Part shown: positions 27,233 to 37,225 of the stretch, in pieces
Position numbering within the stretch: the stretch's first letter is position 1
How the letters are laid out: the number at the start of each line of letters is the position of its first letter
Source of the DNA: Chiua virens
Taxonomy: Eukaryota; Basidiomycota; Agaricomycetes; Boletales; Boletaceae
DNA: 64,000 bases
Direction: 5' to 3'
Assembly (NCBI GenBank): GCA_019787685.1
Contig: JAHNUO010000001.1
Coordinates: 2,356,001-2,420,000, forward strand
The notes under the pieces: model-generated
What the model was told of the DNA's origin: nothing
The model's database searches: none
What the model saw: only the letters and a program-made list of their open reading frames with translations
Translations under genes and position numbers: made by a program

Positions 27233-27553
27233 CTGTTTCCTGTACTACTTTTTTTTTTGGGACATTGTACATGCAACCAAAAAGTATCATACCTACCTTC
27301 ATGCCTCGTTTCTGTATACTATTGGATTGGTAATGCTTTTTTTTCGCATTTTGTAGGTCGAGGCGATGCGCACCATGGCATGTACAATGACGTCAGTGTA
27401 ATGATATATTTATATACGGCGGTTGACCAGAGAGGAAGGATACTATGTAAGCGCATGTATTCAGAGTGTAAGAGGCCAAGCGAAATGAGGAGTCTAGATA
27501 TCCTATTTGATTGGTACGAATACATGGGTGCAGTGCTGGTTAGTAAAGAAAAG
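27233..27553. other. Convergent 3' spacer with no gene seen
   Basis: A 321 bp AT-rich spacer between the convergent methyltransferase and SCAMP genes. It has T-runs at about 27249 and 27337 that fit 3' UTR and polyadenylation regions. I see no coding frame of note. Confidence 0.6.
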
Positions 27554-28790
27554 TTAACCGCGAGTAAAGTACGCCTTGGCACCGTGGGATGCGAGTTCGG
27601 CCTTTGCCTAGCGAGGGGTGAGGCTTGTGTATATAAGGTGAAAAAAAACTTACCTTGTCCATTGTGTGGCCGGCTGCAGTATGATGATGCCAAATCTAGG
27701 AAAAGGTCAGTCGATGTGGTGGGAGGACTGCGGAAAGCAGGCACACCTTACGGTAGTAAAAGGCATTTCCGGCGCATTGCAAAACCCAGCCAGCAGTGGC
27801 GATTGCACCTAGGACGCCAGCAGCCCAGTGACCACCCGAGAACATTTGAATGGTTTGAATGAGCCCGGCGGAACCAGTGCTGGGGATGCCGATGATCCTG
27901 AAAGGGAGCGGGTGAGAAGAAAGAGAGGCGTGAGGAGAGGCTCACATGTAGACACTAAACAGCAAATGGAAACCACCAAAGAAGAAGTACAAGTCTAGCG
28001 AGGAATAAGACACGTGGACAGGGGAAAGAACGAAATAGAACAGACAATAATATAAAGCTTGTTCCTGGAAGGGCATCAAAATGTGGTTAGAGGGGAAAGG
28101 GGAGGGGGCGTACCTTCATGTAACCATTGTAAATCGGTCTGGGCGGAGTGAGGACAAAGGGAAAAGAGAAAGAGGAGGGGAGCTGACCTGTACCAGAGCA
28201 AGAAGGAAAGAGGAGTGATTATGAAGATATAACTTTCGGGTGGATGAGGAGAGGGATCGGACGGAAATGAGGAAGCGTACCCGAAGCTTCCGCCGAGGTC
28301 CTTTCCGCCGTCAGGTGCGCCGGAGGTGAGGACGAAAATGCAGGCAAGCATGTTCATGAAGAGAGTTGCGAGGAGAACGAGCCAGAGCTGGTAGAGACGG
28401 GAGATGAGGGGACGGGAGGCTTCAGGGATCTCTTCGGAAATGGAGTGGTAGATGAGGGGGTAAACTGGGGGACATGAGGACGGAGCGGGGAAAAGAAGGG
28501 GGTGCACTGACAAGGAGGCCAGTTGTTGCGGCCATGTTTTCTGATGTGTTCTGCGCGCTCGTTGAGTTCTTGCTCGCGGCGTTCAAGGTCGCGTTCGCGC
28601 CTGCTGAGATCTTGAAGACGTGGATCGCCGGTCGTTTTTGGGTCGTCAAAGGGGTTCGTATCGAGCGAGTGAGAAGATGCGAATGGGTTTTGAGTGTAAT
28701 CGGCTGTAGAGGGATGAGTTGTCAAACGGAGCAGTGAAATGTATACGTACCCATTGATGTCGTGGTACCAGTAGTGGAAGGAGCGGACAT
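27554..28790 (-). CDS. Secretory carrier-associated membrane protein (SCAMP)
   Basis: SCAMPs are four-span membrane proteins of the secretory and endocytic recycling system. ATG 28790 gives MSAPSTTGTTTSM. A 28704-28750 intron then joins to ADYTQNPFASSHSLDTNPFDDP, the NPF-motif N-terminus. A coiled coil follows (LSRRERDLERREQELNERAEHIRKHG), then NNWPP...YPLIYHSISEEIP, the conserved cytosolic loop. Membrane segments follow (LYQLWLVLLATLFMNMLACI, YIFIITPLSFLLWYRPIY, FFGGFHLLFSVYMI, GAIATAGFAL). Two small C-terminal exons read IWHHHTAAGHTMDK and AKAELASHGAKAYFTRG, stop at 27554. NPF motifs bind EH-domain endocytic proteins, as known for the family. It is divergent from the DPBB protein with 123 bp between starts. 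Confidence 0.92.
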
Positions 28791-28913
28791 TGCCGCAGTA
28801 ACTCGATACATAGCCAATACACAGCCACCAATACAAGCAAGCTTTTGTCTTGTCCGCCATGTGATGGAGGTATAAAGAGTCAGGGTGATGTAGTCTTTCT
28901 TCACGACGCAGTC

Positions 28914-29606
28914 ATGTTCTCTCTTCTGTATGTCGCTCTCTTTGCTGTCCTCGCTCTCTCTGTCTCTTCCCGTCCTTTTGACTCTCCTTCGTTTACCTCT
29001 CATGATTGCTCTCCATTTCACTCCGTAGCTCCATCGCCGTCTCCCTCCGCTACTTCCGACTCCCAGACACCCTCCCCCTCGTCTACCTCGGCCGCGCCGA
29101 GTCCCTCTATCGCCGCATCCGTCGATACCGTCACGGGTGGTCCCTACACCGATGGCGTGTAAGTGCTCTCCTCCCATTCACCTTCGCGTTCTCATTCCCT
29201 CCAGCGCGACCTACTTTTACCAGAACGGAAATGCAGGTGCCTGTGGTCAGGTCCACTCCGACTACGACTATATTTGCGCGATGGGCATGTTCTCTCCTTC
29301 TCTCCTTCTCCTTTCTCTCATCCTCGCCCACAGACCAAACTCGTTTTGGTACCTCCGGTCCTTCCTCCCCGTTGTGCGGTCTGCAAGTTCAGATTACCAA
29401 CACGAACAATGGCAACTCAATCACCGTGACGATCGCGGACGACTGTCCGACGTGTAAAAATGAAGATTCGATCGACCTCTCTGTCGGTGCTTTCGAAGCA
29501 CTCTCCGATCTCTCCGTCGGCGAATTCCCCAGTCAGTCATTTTTCTTGTCCCTCTTTCGTCCCTTCCTTTGCTGATACCCAATTAGTTTCTTGGAGCTAC
29601 GTATAG
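28914..29606 (+). CDS. Secreted RlpA-like double-psi beta-barrel (expansin-like) protein
   Basis: ATG 28914 starts a clear signal peptide (MFSLLYVALFAVLALSVSS), followed by a Ser/Pro/Thr-rich linker (28990-29130) likely to be O-glycosylated. The double-psi beta-barrel follows after introns: ATYFYQNGNAGACGQVHSDYDYICAM, FGTSGPSSPLCGLQVQITN, ITVTIADDCPTCKNEDSIDLSVGAFEAL and a last exon ISWSYV ending at 29606. Cys residues and the DxCPxC/IDLS motif match small fungal RlpA-like proteins related to expansins and barwin. The catalytic Asp of the barrel appears present in IADDCP. The likely place is the cell wall or secretome. Whether it binds polysaccharide is not shown by sequence. Confidence 0.88.
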
Positions 29607-29964
29607 ACAAGGCCGGTCCCTGACATCGACCATAGACGCAGTGTTCGCCCTAGAGGCGATGTTTTCTAGACCCGCGTTCCCTCCAACTGGCTTTTTGGCT
29701 TGGGCTCGTAACGAGGCAGACATGCTCTTATTATTTATGTCAACATGCCGTGTTGCTATCGGGTATAGTGCCACATTTTAATCGTGGTTTCTACGGTGCA
29801 AGCCACCGTATTTTGTTGTATCCTGGGTCTCGGTTATTATATTCATAGATCATTACAAGGCAATCCGTTGTACTAGATTTCATCATGTACACCAATACAC
29901 GATTTTGACCGTTGCCAAATGCGTTCTAAACCCACTTCTTACGTCACGCGTCTTGCCCATCTAC
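29607..29964. other. Spacer with no gene seen
   Basis: 358 bp between the DPBB gene and the Coq11-like gene, moderately AT-rich. No frame with coding character was seen; it presumably holds 3' UTR and promoter. Confidence 0.55.
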
Positions 29965-31216
29965 ATGCAACCATTAACACAGAAAATTCTCGTCGTGGGC
30001 GGAAATGGTTTCATTGGCAAGTCCTCCCTCCCTTCCTGGGTCAGGACAACAAATCCCACTGCCAACAGGTTCCGCAGTCTGCAAAGCCGCCCTAGCACGA
30101 GGTTTCCAAGTTACTAGCATCAGGTACGCGTTCATCCAGGTCGATCCGCCATGGTCTTAAATGGCTTCCCCATACAACGGGCAGCTCCTCTGGAGGGCCT
30201 TATAGAACCCCAAAGGGACACACCCCAGCCTGGGTTACCAAAGTCGGCGTCGTTATCCAATTGTTTCATTATCCTTACCCTTGCTTCCAGGTTGAGTGGC
30301 GCAAGGCTGATGCACTCCTTCCTGAAACATATTCGGACATCCTCCCGAAAGTCGGCGCTGTTGTCCACACGCTTGGAACCCTCCTCGAGGACGGAAGGTA
30401 CAAGTCCGCTTTGCAACGCGGCGACGTCATCGGCCTCATTGGGGCTATTGCGGGCGGAGGTCGCGACCCACTTGATACAGCGGCACAAGGGCGTACCTAT
30501 GAAGTGATGAATCGGGATGCCGGTAGGTTGTTCTTTGAAACTGCCTCGATTGGCTCAGTGGAATGAATTTGGTCTGCCCAACATAGCACTTCGAGTATGC
30601 GAAGCGTTCAAATCCAGTAAACCTGGCCCTGAGGTCACGCATGTCCGCCCATTTATCTATATTTCAGCCGAGGACATATTTCGCCCCCTGATACCCGCGA
30701 GGTATATCGAAACCAAACGCGAAGCGGAGCAAAGAATAAAAAAACTCCTTCGCGACAACCCGAATCACCGTGAGGTATTCATTCGCCCGAGTAAGTTCAT
30801 CTTGTGCAATTTATTTCTCCTATGAGAACCGACACCACGCTTACGGTTCACATCCGCCTCAAGGCCTCGTGTACCACGCGCATCACAGACCCCTGACGTC
30901 CCCTCTTGCCGCGCTGATCGACCTGTCAGCCACAATACATGCAAGCGTTCCCGAGGGTCTGCCAACCCCTTCTTCCTTGCTCCGTGCCGTGGGTCAAGCC
31001 TTCCCATCTTCTCGTGGTTCGCCGCTCTCCTCCCCCCTCAATTCGATCGCGAACGCACTCTCAATTCCGCCCATTCACGTTGAACACGTTGCGGAAGCTG
31101 TCTGCGTCGCACTCAACCCTACCAAGGACGTCAGGGGTGTCGTCGGCGTAAAAGAGATGAGGGAACTCATTGGTTGGTCAGAAAAGGTTCAGGAACCGCG
31201 TCTTGGCCGCACATAG
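29965..31216 (+). CDS. NAD(P)-binding Rossmann protein, mitochondrial Coq11/YLR290C-like
   Basis: ATG 29965 gives QKILVVGGNGFIGSAVCKAALARGFQV, a GxxGxxG nucleotide-binding fold of the extended/atypical SDR class. It continues VEWRKADALLPETYSDILP, AVVHTLGTLLEDGRYK, FIYISAEDIFRPLIPARYIETKREAEQRI (active-site-like YxxxK), EVFIRPSLVYHAHHRPLTSPLAA and PPIHVEHVAEAVCVALNP. It ends at 31216. This combination is characteristic of the yeast YLR290C (Coq11) family, linked to coenzyme Q synthesis, and of related complex I NDUFA9-like proteins. Introns are short. The first one, 30017-30068, begins with GC rather than GT (GCAAGT...CAG), which is required to keep the GSAVCKAAL frame. Assignment to Coq11 specifically is moderate. 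Confidence 0.8.
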
Positions 31217-32038
31217 GTGGCAGGTCTTCCCCGCAGTCCGAAACCCCGGTGCCAATCATATGGCTCACATTTGGTTTGTAAAGTTCATTTATGGGTATGC
31301 GACAGTTTCAGATGCACGCGTTTCTCTGGGTGATCTCTACACCACCTATCTGCGACAATGGGGATGTGATTTATACTCCACGGATGTTGGGGCGGAGCCT
31401 ATCGATGGGCTATTACCAGTTCGTGAACTGCACCCGCCATGTACACCGCTTTGGGTTCGATGTCAGAACTACGGAACAAACTTGCCATCTGGGACACTAT
31501 CTGGTGACTTTTGGTGTTGGCTTAGTTTTCCAGGACATTCTAGTGACGGTCGTGTGCTTCCGAGTCCTCTCCAATCTGAGCCGAGGACGATCACAAGGTC
31601 CGCAAATGCCCTCACACGATCCCTTGACCCTTTTAATGCAAATTTGGACAACCTTGGATATGATCGGGCCACCTAAACATCAAGCTCTGACAGTTTGCTT
31701 CTCGTCTCCGTGGTCAGCCGTACCCGTGTCAACGGTCAAGGTATCGTACAAGGTTAGCGTTTTTCTTTGGGTACGCATCAGAGACCGCGAATGCTGGTAT
31801 GGGGAAGTTATTACTCCGACGAGATCGCATCGCACCACCTGACTTGAGCACTTTAAAAATAACCACACTTGGGGTCAAATACCTGAAACTAGTTCGGCAA
31901 TTACATGTTATCAGAAAGTAATAATGCCAAATTCCGTACGTACCCCTGAGGTTTCCGAACAAGCAGCAACTTGGCTAGAAATTTTAACGGGGTTCAAAGG
32001 TACTTCCGAATAGAATATTAGAGAAACTGAACGGAAAT
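31217..32038. other. Spacer with no supported gene
   Basis: About 820 bp. Overlapping open frames on both strands (183 codons on plus from 31291, others shorter) have no recognisable domain. No frame looks clearly more protein-like than its shadows, so I leave it without a gene. Confidence 0.4.
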
Positions 32039-32680
32039 TCACGTGCTTGAATTGACCTTCGACGAGAGTTTATACAATATCACCGAGTGAATTCTCACGG
32101 GTAGATCCTGCGAGTTGTTCCTATCCAGAAGATCAGTGAAATACGCGGATACAGGGGTGAGCTCGTTGAACGTTCCCTCATCGGCGGTCCGCTTTGCTGC
32201 GCAATTTGATAAAAGATTCTCTCGGACCTTCTGGTAGGAAAGCGCTTGAAAAGAAAGGAAAGGCGAAAAAGGGTTGTCACGCGACGAGTCGGTGAAAAGT
32301 GAAACACACGCGGCTGTGTAGGAGTACCGGTCCGCAGGAGTGATGTCTGGAGTGGGAACTGCGATGTAGTATCGGAATCGAGTGGTAGAAGGCACTCGGA
32401 AGAGGGTCACGGGTAATATATTTTCGACTGTCCGACTGCTGGTGCCCGTGACGAGGGTGGGTTCGCGTTTCGAACGTTCGTGCTCCGCGGGCGATGGTGG
32501 CGGCAACGCCAAAGACAACGCAAACTTGATAATGACGACGGACAGAAGAGCAAGAACCGTAAAGGAAAAAAAAAAGAGCTGCACGCTTGATCAAGTCGTC
32601 CTCTTATCGAGTGCCTTGACGGGTCCACCACGGTCAAGGCTCCCGACGGGACGATGTGAACACAGAACGCTGGAGGACAT
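32039..32680 (-). pseudogene. Membrane-anchored hypothetical protein with one in-frame TGA
   Basis: From ATG 32680 a frame of 29 codons (MSSSVLCSHRPVGSL...DKRTT) meets a TGA at 32591-32593. It then stays open in the same frame for 183 more codons to a stop at 32039. The second part begins SSVQLFFFSFTVLALLSVV, a classic signal-anchor helix, followed by a luminal-type region (NILPVTLFRVPSTTRFRYYIAVPTPD, NELTPVSAYFTDLLDRNN). A polar N-tail followed by one membrane helix across the stop suggests a single type II membrane protein gene broken by one base. A CGA to TGA change is the simplest explanation. An unseen intron over the stop or a sequence error could also explain it. The family is not recognised. 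Confidence 0.45.
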
Positions 32681-33714
32681 CGGGTTGCAAACTGATAGAA
32701 GCTAGCTGAAGATACATGGTGTAAGTTACCGAGCAACAAACGAAAAGGCACACAGTCAGAAGAACCACCAGAGTCTGGGTGTCTGATCCAACTCCACCGA
32801 GCAGAACAAAAAAAAAGAGTGGCCCCGCCCGTCGTGGCCGTAAGCGAGCATGCGAAACTCCATTGGACTTGACAGTCTAATTGAAGGCCCAGTATCGGTA
32901 GCCACTGGCCACCTGGTCACCTGGTAAGTGCGTTCATTCCTTGGCGAGTGGGACCGAGTATCAAAGTGCGTGTGTAGGGTATGAATCCGTGAAGTGCGCC
33001 GCGTGCTCGTGTGCCTTGGGTGTACGGCAACCTGATCATGATACCAAGCGCCGAGACATATACTGTCATGATAAATATCACTGAAGTGCCGCACACTGCA
33101 GCTGGGGTGTTGCCTTGTGATCTGCAGCATATATGTACTTGAGACTAAATACTTATCTTGAAGCGGTTTCGGCTGCATTCAGAATTGAGGAGATGGAGTG
33201 TCCTACTTGAGCGACCGTGACACTGACAAACATCATAATGGCAGACTCATGCGGGGTGTGCGTTTATGATTTGCACAGAGTAAAACGATCTTGTAACAGT
33301 TTTTGACCGCATTCAGAGTCGAGGAGGTGGACTTGAGCGGTGATCGGCAATCGGCAAGTTCAATGCCAAATGCGATGATAATGCGGGGTGGCATCAATGT
33401 CATTTAATACATTGTGATGCCGTCGTAGGGCGCAGTTAGCAGGGCTTCTCTCAGCCCACCAACCAGCTCATCCCCTCCACCGTCCTCGCTGCCACTCTCC
33501 TTGTTCGTTGAACGGTCGAAACTCCCCAACCCCAACATCTACACAACGTCAGGGTCGCTACCTTAGCGGTCGCTTAGCGTTAGTCGCAAAGGGATTCGCT
33601 ACCAAGGCTTTGGAATCAGACCACCGTGTATTCCAAGCATCGTCCGATATCGCTAATTGGTATATAACCCGGTCTGTTCTCTCGGGGCTCTTTCGTCTTC
33701 GCCGCCACTCTTTC
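32681..33714. other. Intergenic region with a diverged direct repeat
   Basis: About 1 kb without a supported gene. A 140-codon minus frame (32756-33178) lacks features. The right half holds two imperfect repeat copies, listed separately. The last 250 bp should include the promoter of the adenylate kinase-like gene. Confidence 0.5.
33145..33390 (+). repeat. Imperfect direct repeat, two copies of about 110 bp
   Basis: Copy A (about 33145-33258) and copy B (about 33281-33390) share an ordered set of matches: TAAA..GATCTTG/ATCTTG, then a CAGTTT/CGGTTT block, GCATTCAGA.T.GAGGAG.TGGA, CTTGAGCG, and finally ATGCGGGGTG. Many substitutions and small gaps separate them, so the duplication is not recent. 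It could be a tandem duplication of promoter sequence or a degraded non-autonomous element. Confidence 0.55.
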
Positions 33715-34849
33715 ATGTCCACTCTTTCCTTTGCCAAGCATGCTGTCTCTGCATTCCCTATAGCACCCGGTCTTGGCACACGTACTGATCGCAAATTCCG
33801 CGTCCTCTAGCAAGGCGTTACCCTTTTCTCTCCATGGACTACGTACTGGAGTAGAAGACTCTAGCAATGGCAAGACGCTTCGTATGCTCATGTTTGGGAA
33901 GCCTGGGGCAGGCAAAGGGACACTTTCCGCACGACTCGTGAAGAAGTATGACATCTTGACGGTCTCTACTGGCGATCTTTTGCGTCAACACATTGGTGAA
34001 GGGTCAGTGAACCACTATTTCATCATTGTTGACATACCGCTCATTATATGCAGGACTCCAATTGGTCGGCAAGCCGGAGAGATTGTAGCTCAAGGGGGAC
34101 TTGTCCCTGACGACCTCATACTCAAAGTTGTTACCAGCAAGCTTGATACTCTTCGTGATAAAGTAGGGTTCAATTGTGTCAGCCAGCGTTGCTGTGATCA
34201 TTGACGTATTTCTCAGCCCTGGATTTTGGACGGTTTTCCTCGCACGTTAGGACAAGGTAAACTTCTCGATACCCACTTAGAGTATGTATACCGACTCTCC
34301 TTCGCATGTATGGCGACCTGAATGATTTCACAGGGCCCGGAATAGTCCTCTGACGTTGGTGGTGAACCTAGACGTCGCGGACGAGGTCATCCTTGGTCGG
34401 ATATCTGATCGTTGGGTACATCTTCCTTCTGGACGCGTGTACAACCTGTCGTACAAGCGTCCTAGGATTGACTGGTTTTGATGACGAAACTGGGGAGCCT
34501 CTGACGAAGAGGCCAGATGACCATCCAGTAAGTGATTTTCTACAAACGATGCGAATGCTAGCTTACGCGTCACGCTGCGTAGGAAATATTTTCACGGCGT
34601 TTGCAGCAATTCTATGCTTCTACGTCACCCCTTCTCTCGCATTATGCCTCGAACCCCAAGTCTGCTCGTCTTGTGACCTTGCAAGGTGAAACGTCGGATG
34701 AGATTTGGCCGAAACTCGAGGCGGTCGTTTTGTCGTCGTTTCCTGGCTTGCGGGAACGTTCGCCGCGTCGAGGCCGGTATAGTCTGAGCAATCCTTTTGT
34801 GTTGACTGACAGGCGTTCTTCGAAAGGTCCCGCAGTGTGGAGGAATTGA
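33715..34849 (+). pseudogene. Adenylate kinase 3-like (GTP:AMP phosphotransferase), copy 1, apparently frameshifted
   Basis: This is a nucleoside monophosphate kinase of the mitochondrial AK3/Adk2 type. Visible blocks are the P-loop LMFGKPGAGKGTLSARLVKKYD, TVSTGDLLRQHIGEG, PIGRQAGEIVAQGGLVPDDL, WILDGFPRTLGQG and LVVNLDVADEVILGRISDRWVHLPSGRVYNL, then GFDDETGEPLTKRPDDHPE and a C-terminal helix region ending at 34849. Between SGRVYNLSYKRP and GFDDETGEP the frame changes by one base near 34470-34477. Read straight through, it hits TGA directly after RIDWF, and no intron of plausible size fixes it. The N-terminus (ATG 33715) also does not join cleanly to the P-loop frame. Splicing elsewhere is orderly. 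It is either a newly broken paralogue or a one-base sequence error. Copy 2 follows on the same strand. Confidence 0.7.
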
Positions 34850-35266
34850 GGACGGCATTGGTTCGCTGGTGTTGAATGAAATTAGTGCGACTTGATCGTC
34901 GTATTCCTGTACTGTTATAATTGCACCAGTAATAGTCTCCCTAACGAGAGCTGGTTCTTGTTCAGAGTACGGAGGCCTAGTAGAAGCCACAAGGACTGCT
35001 ACATTGGCGGGTACAATGGCCATCAAAGAGCTCGATCATTTTGCCTTGGTATACGGATCAATGAGACACCGCAGAGCCTGCCACATGTGGGCAGCTGTGC
35101 ACAGATACACAGCCTTGTCATCCGCCCCGTACCGTCATTTAGCGCTTTTGTCCGCCTCAAGGCGTGCGGTATAATAGCCGCGTTTTGCCATTTGCTCCAG
35201 ATCCTTTTTCACCCTTTTTCAGGCCTGCACACCAAACACACCTCGCCCGCCGAATGTCTCCTTAAA
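34850..35266. other. Spacer between the two adenylate kinase-like genes
   Basis: 417 bp. Open frames here are shadows without domains; promoter of copy 2 presumed. Confidence 0.5.
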
Positions 35267-36675
35267 ATGCCTTTTCTTTCACATCTTTCTCTCACTCACC
35301 TCCGTTGCTTCATGCCACCACTCACCACCCTCTCCCGCTTGCCATCTCGCTATGCTGCCAGATCCGTCTGCACCATCGTCCCATACAACATACCCAAAGA
35401 ATTGCCGCCTTACATGAGCATACCCAGCTCGGAACTAGGCAACACTCAGAGCAAGCCTACTCTCCGAATGATTCTGTTCGGAAAGCCATGCTCCGGCAAG
35501 GGCACCATCGCTGCACGTCTCTCACAAAAATACGACATTACAACGATATCCACCGGCGATCTCCTCCGTCAGCACATTACACAAAGGTGGGTTCTTTGTT
35601 TGGATGTCCATGTGGCAATAGTTGATCGGATATTGCCAGGACGGACATTGGGAGGCAAGCAGAAGGGATCGTGGCAGCTGGTGGCCTCCTGCCAGACGAA
35701 ATGATGCTAGATTTGCTGACAACCAAACTTGATACCCTCAAGGAGAGCGTGAGTCTCATCAAGTTCGCTTTGATGGCATGCGTAGACTCACGTGTGTCCA
35801 TCATGTACGGTAGAACTGGATCCTAGATGGTTTTCCGCGCACGCAGCGACAGGGAAGGCTACTGGACACTCTCCTCGCGTGCGTTGCGCAGCATATTCTG
35901 CTATATCCCATCGCTGATCTTGCTTGATCCGCAGCAAACACGATATACCGCTTAATTTGATTGTGAACATGGACGTTTCGGACGACCTGCTGTTTCAATG
36001 GATTTCGAGTCGCTGGGTTCATCTCCCATCGGGTCGTGTTTACAGTACATGCTACAATCCTCCCAACGTTCCAGGTTTGGATGACGTGACGGGTGAACCC
36101 TTGACGAGGCGTCCAGATGATAACCCTGTACGCTTGGCTTGGCTTTCCGCGGTTACCACGCGACTTGATCGTTCATCCTGTTCTAGGAAACGCTCGCACG
36201 TCGTCTCGAACACTATTATACACAAACACTGCCTCTCCTCTACTACTACGCTTCACGCGCGTATTCCACGCGTCTTCTAGATTTTTCTGGGGACTCGGAC
36301 GCTATCTGGCCTCTGCTAGAGACGGTCTTTCGTCAATCTTTTCCTAGAGTAATGGAGCGTGTTCTTCCCGGTCAACGAACGCGCCTCGGACAGCCACATG
36401 TCAGGTTGTCGTTGTCTTCCTCTTGGCCATTGCAGACGGCCTCTGCACCTCATAGATTCGCTGGTCGAATATTGTCCATAAACATCATCGTACTCACTTT
36501 CTACCGTTTGTTCTCTAAACTCATCCACTCGTTTACTCATTTGGTACTCAAACCATACAGATCGTGGATCCGTTATTTTATTTGTCAATGTGCTCTCTGT
36601 AGATTTTACTACGTCTATAATTGTACCATATACCGTTACTGTAGATACTCATACTCAGGCTCGCATATACTGTAG
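35267..36675 (+). CDS. Adenylate kinase 3-like (GTP:AMP phosphotransferase), copy 2
   Basis: Tandem paralogue of the preceding gene. ATG 35267 opens a basic, hydrophobic presequence (SRLPSRYAARSV), consistent with mitochondrial import. The P-loop is ILFGKPCSGKGTIAARLSQKYD (CS instead of GA before GKG). Next come TISTGDLLRQHI, DIGRQAEGIVAAGGLLPDEM, WILDGFPRTQRQGRLLD, LIVNMDVSDDLLFQWISSRWVHLPSGRVYS and GLDDVTGEPLTRRPDDNPE. ETLARRLEHYYTQTLPLLYYY and DAIWPLLETVFRQSFPRV follow. All catalytic-core blocks are intact across five exons with clean splices. The LID region lacks zinc cysteines, as in AK3. Read without a further intron, the frame continues about 105 residues past the usual end to 36675 with non-domain sequence. 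An unseen 3' intron or an earlier end is likely, so the 3' limit is weak. Confidence 0.8.
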
Positions 36676-37225
36676 TAGTACAGTACATATAAGTTATACG
36701 GATTTCTGCGCCCTCGTTATTCAAGTTGGTGACATAAGTTTCAAGCATTGACCATGCATTGGCCACGTTCAAGCCACGAAACGAGCCAGTATGCATGAGT
36801 ACATATCAAGTGGCCCAGGACCGACCTAGCATTGACTACGGGAATTTAGGATGATTCGTTAATCATAAGGTCAAGAAGTTAAACGAAATAGCTGTCGATA
36901 CATTTAGTTGAAAGATGAAACGAAGGTTGGACCATACGAAGCTCGTCTAAGAAAAAAGACTAGGTAAAACAGTGTTGGAAAGGCCTCGAGAAAATCGTTC
37001 TGAGACTGTGCGATTAAGACTCGAGAGAGTAAAGATAGCAAAACATCAAAACAGGACGAGAGGTAACGCTTCAGTAGGCGAGGCTCTAAGATATCTGTGA
37101 CCATGAATATCTGTACGATAGAAGCGAAGAAAAAAAATGATTTAAATGAGACACCGTCCCAAACGTGAAGGAAAAGAAGGAAAAGAAGGGGGCTGCCAGC
37201 AGCGCCACAGGTTATACATCGCCAT
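36676..37225. other. Spacer with no supported gene
   Basis: 550 bp, AT-rich. A 131-codon minus frame (36904-37299) has no recognisable domain and overlaps the 3' end of the next gene. Confidence 0.5.

Noticed and set aside
31291..31842. 183-codon plus-strand frame
   Set aside because: Two other frames are open over the same bases, no domain or amphipathic pattern is visible, and no splice-linked partner exon was found.
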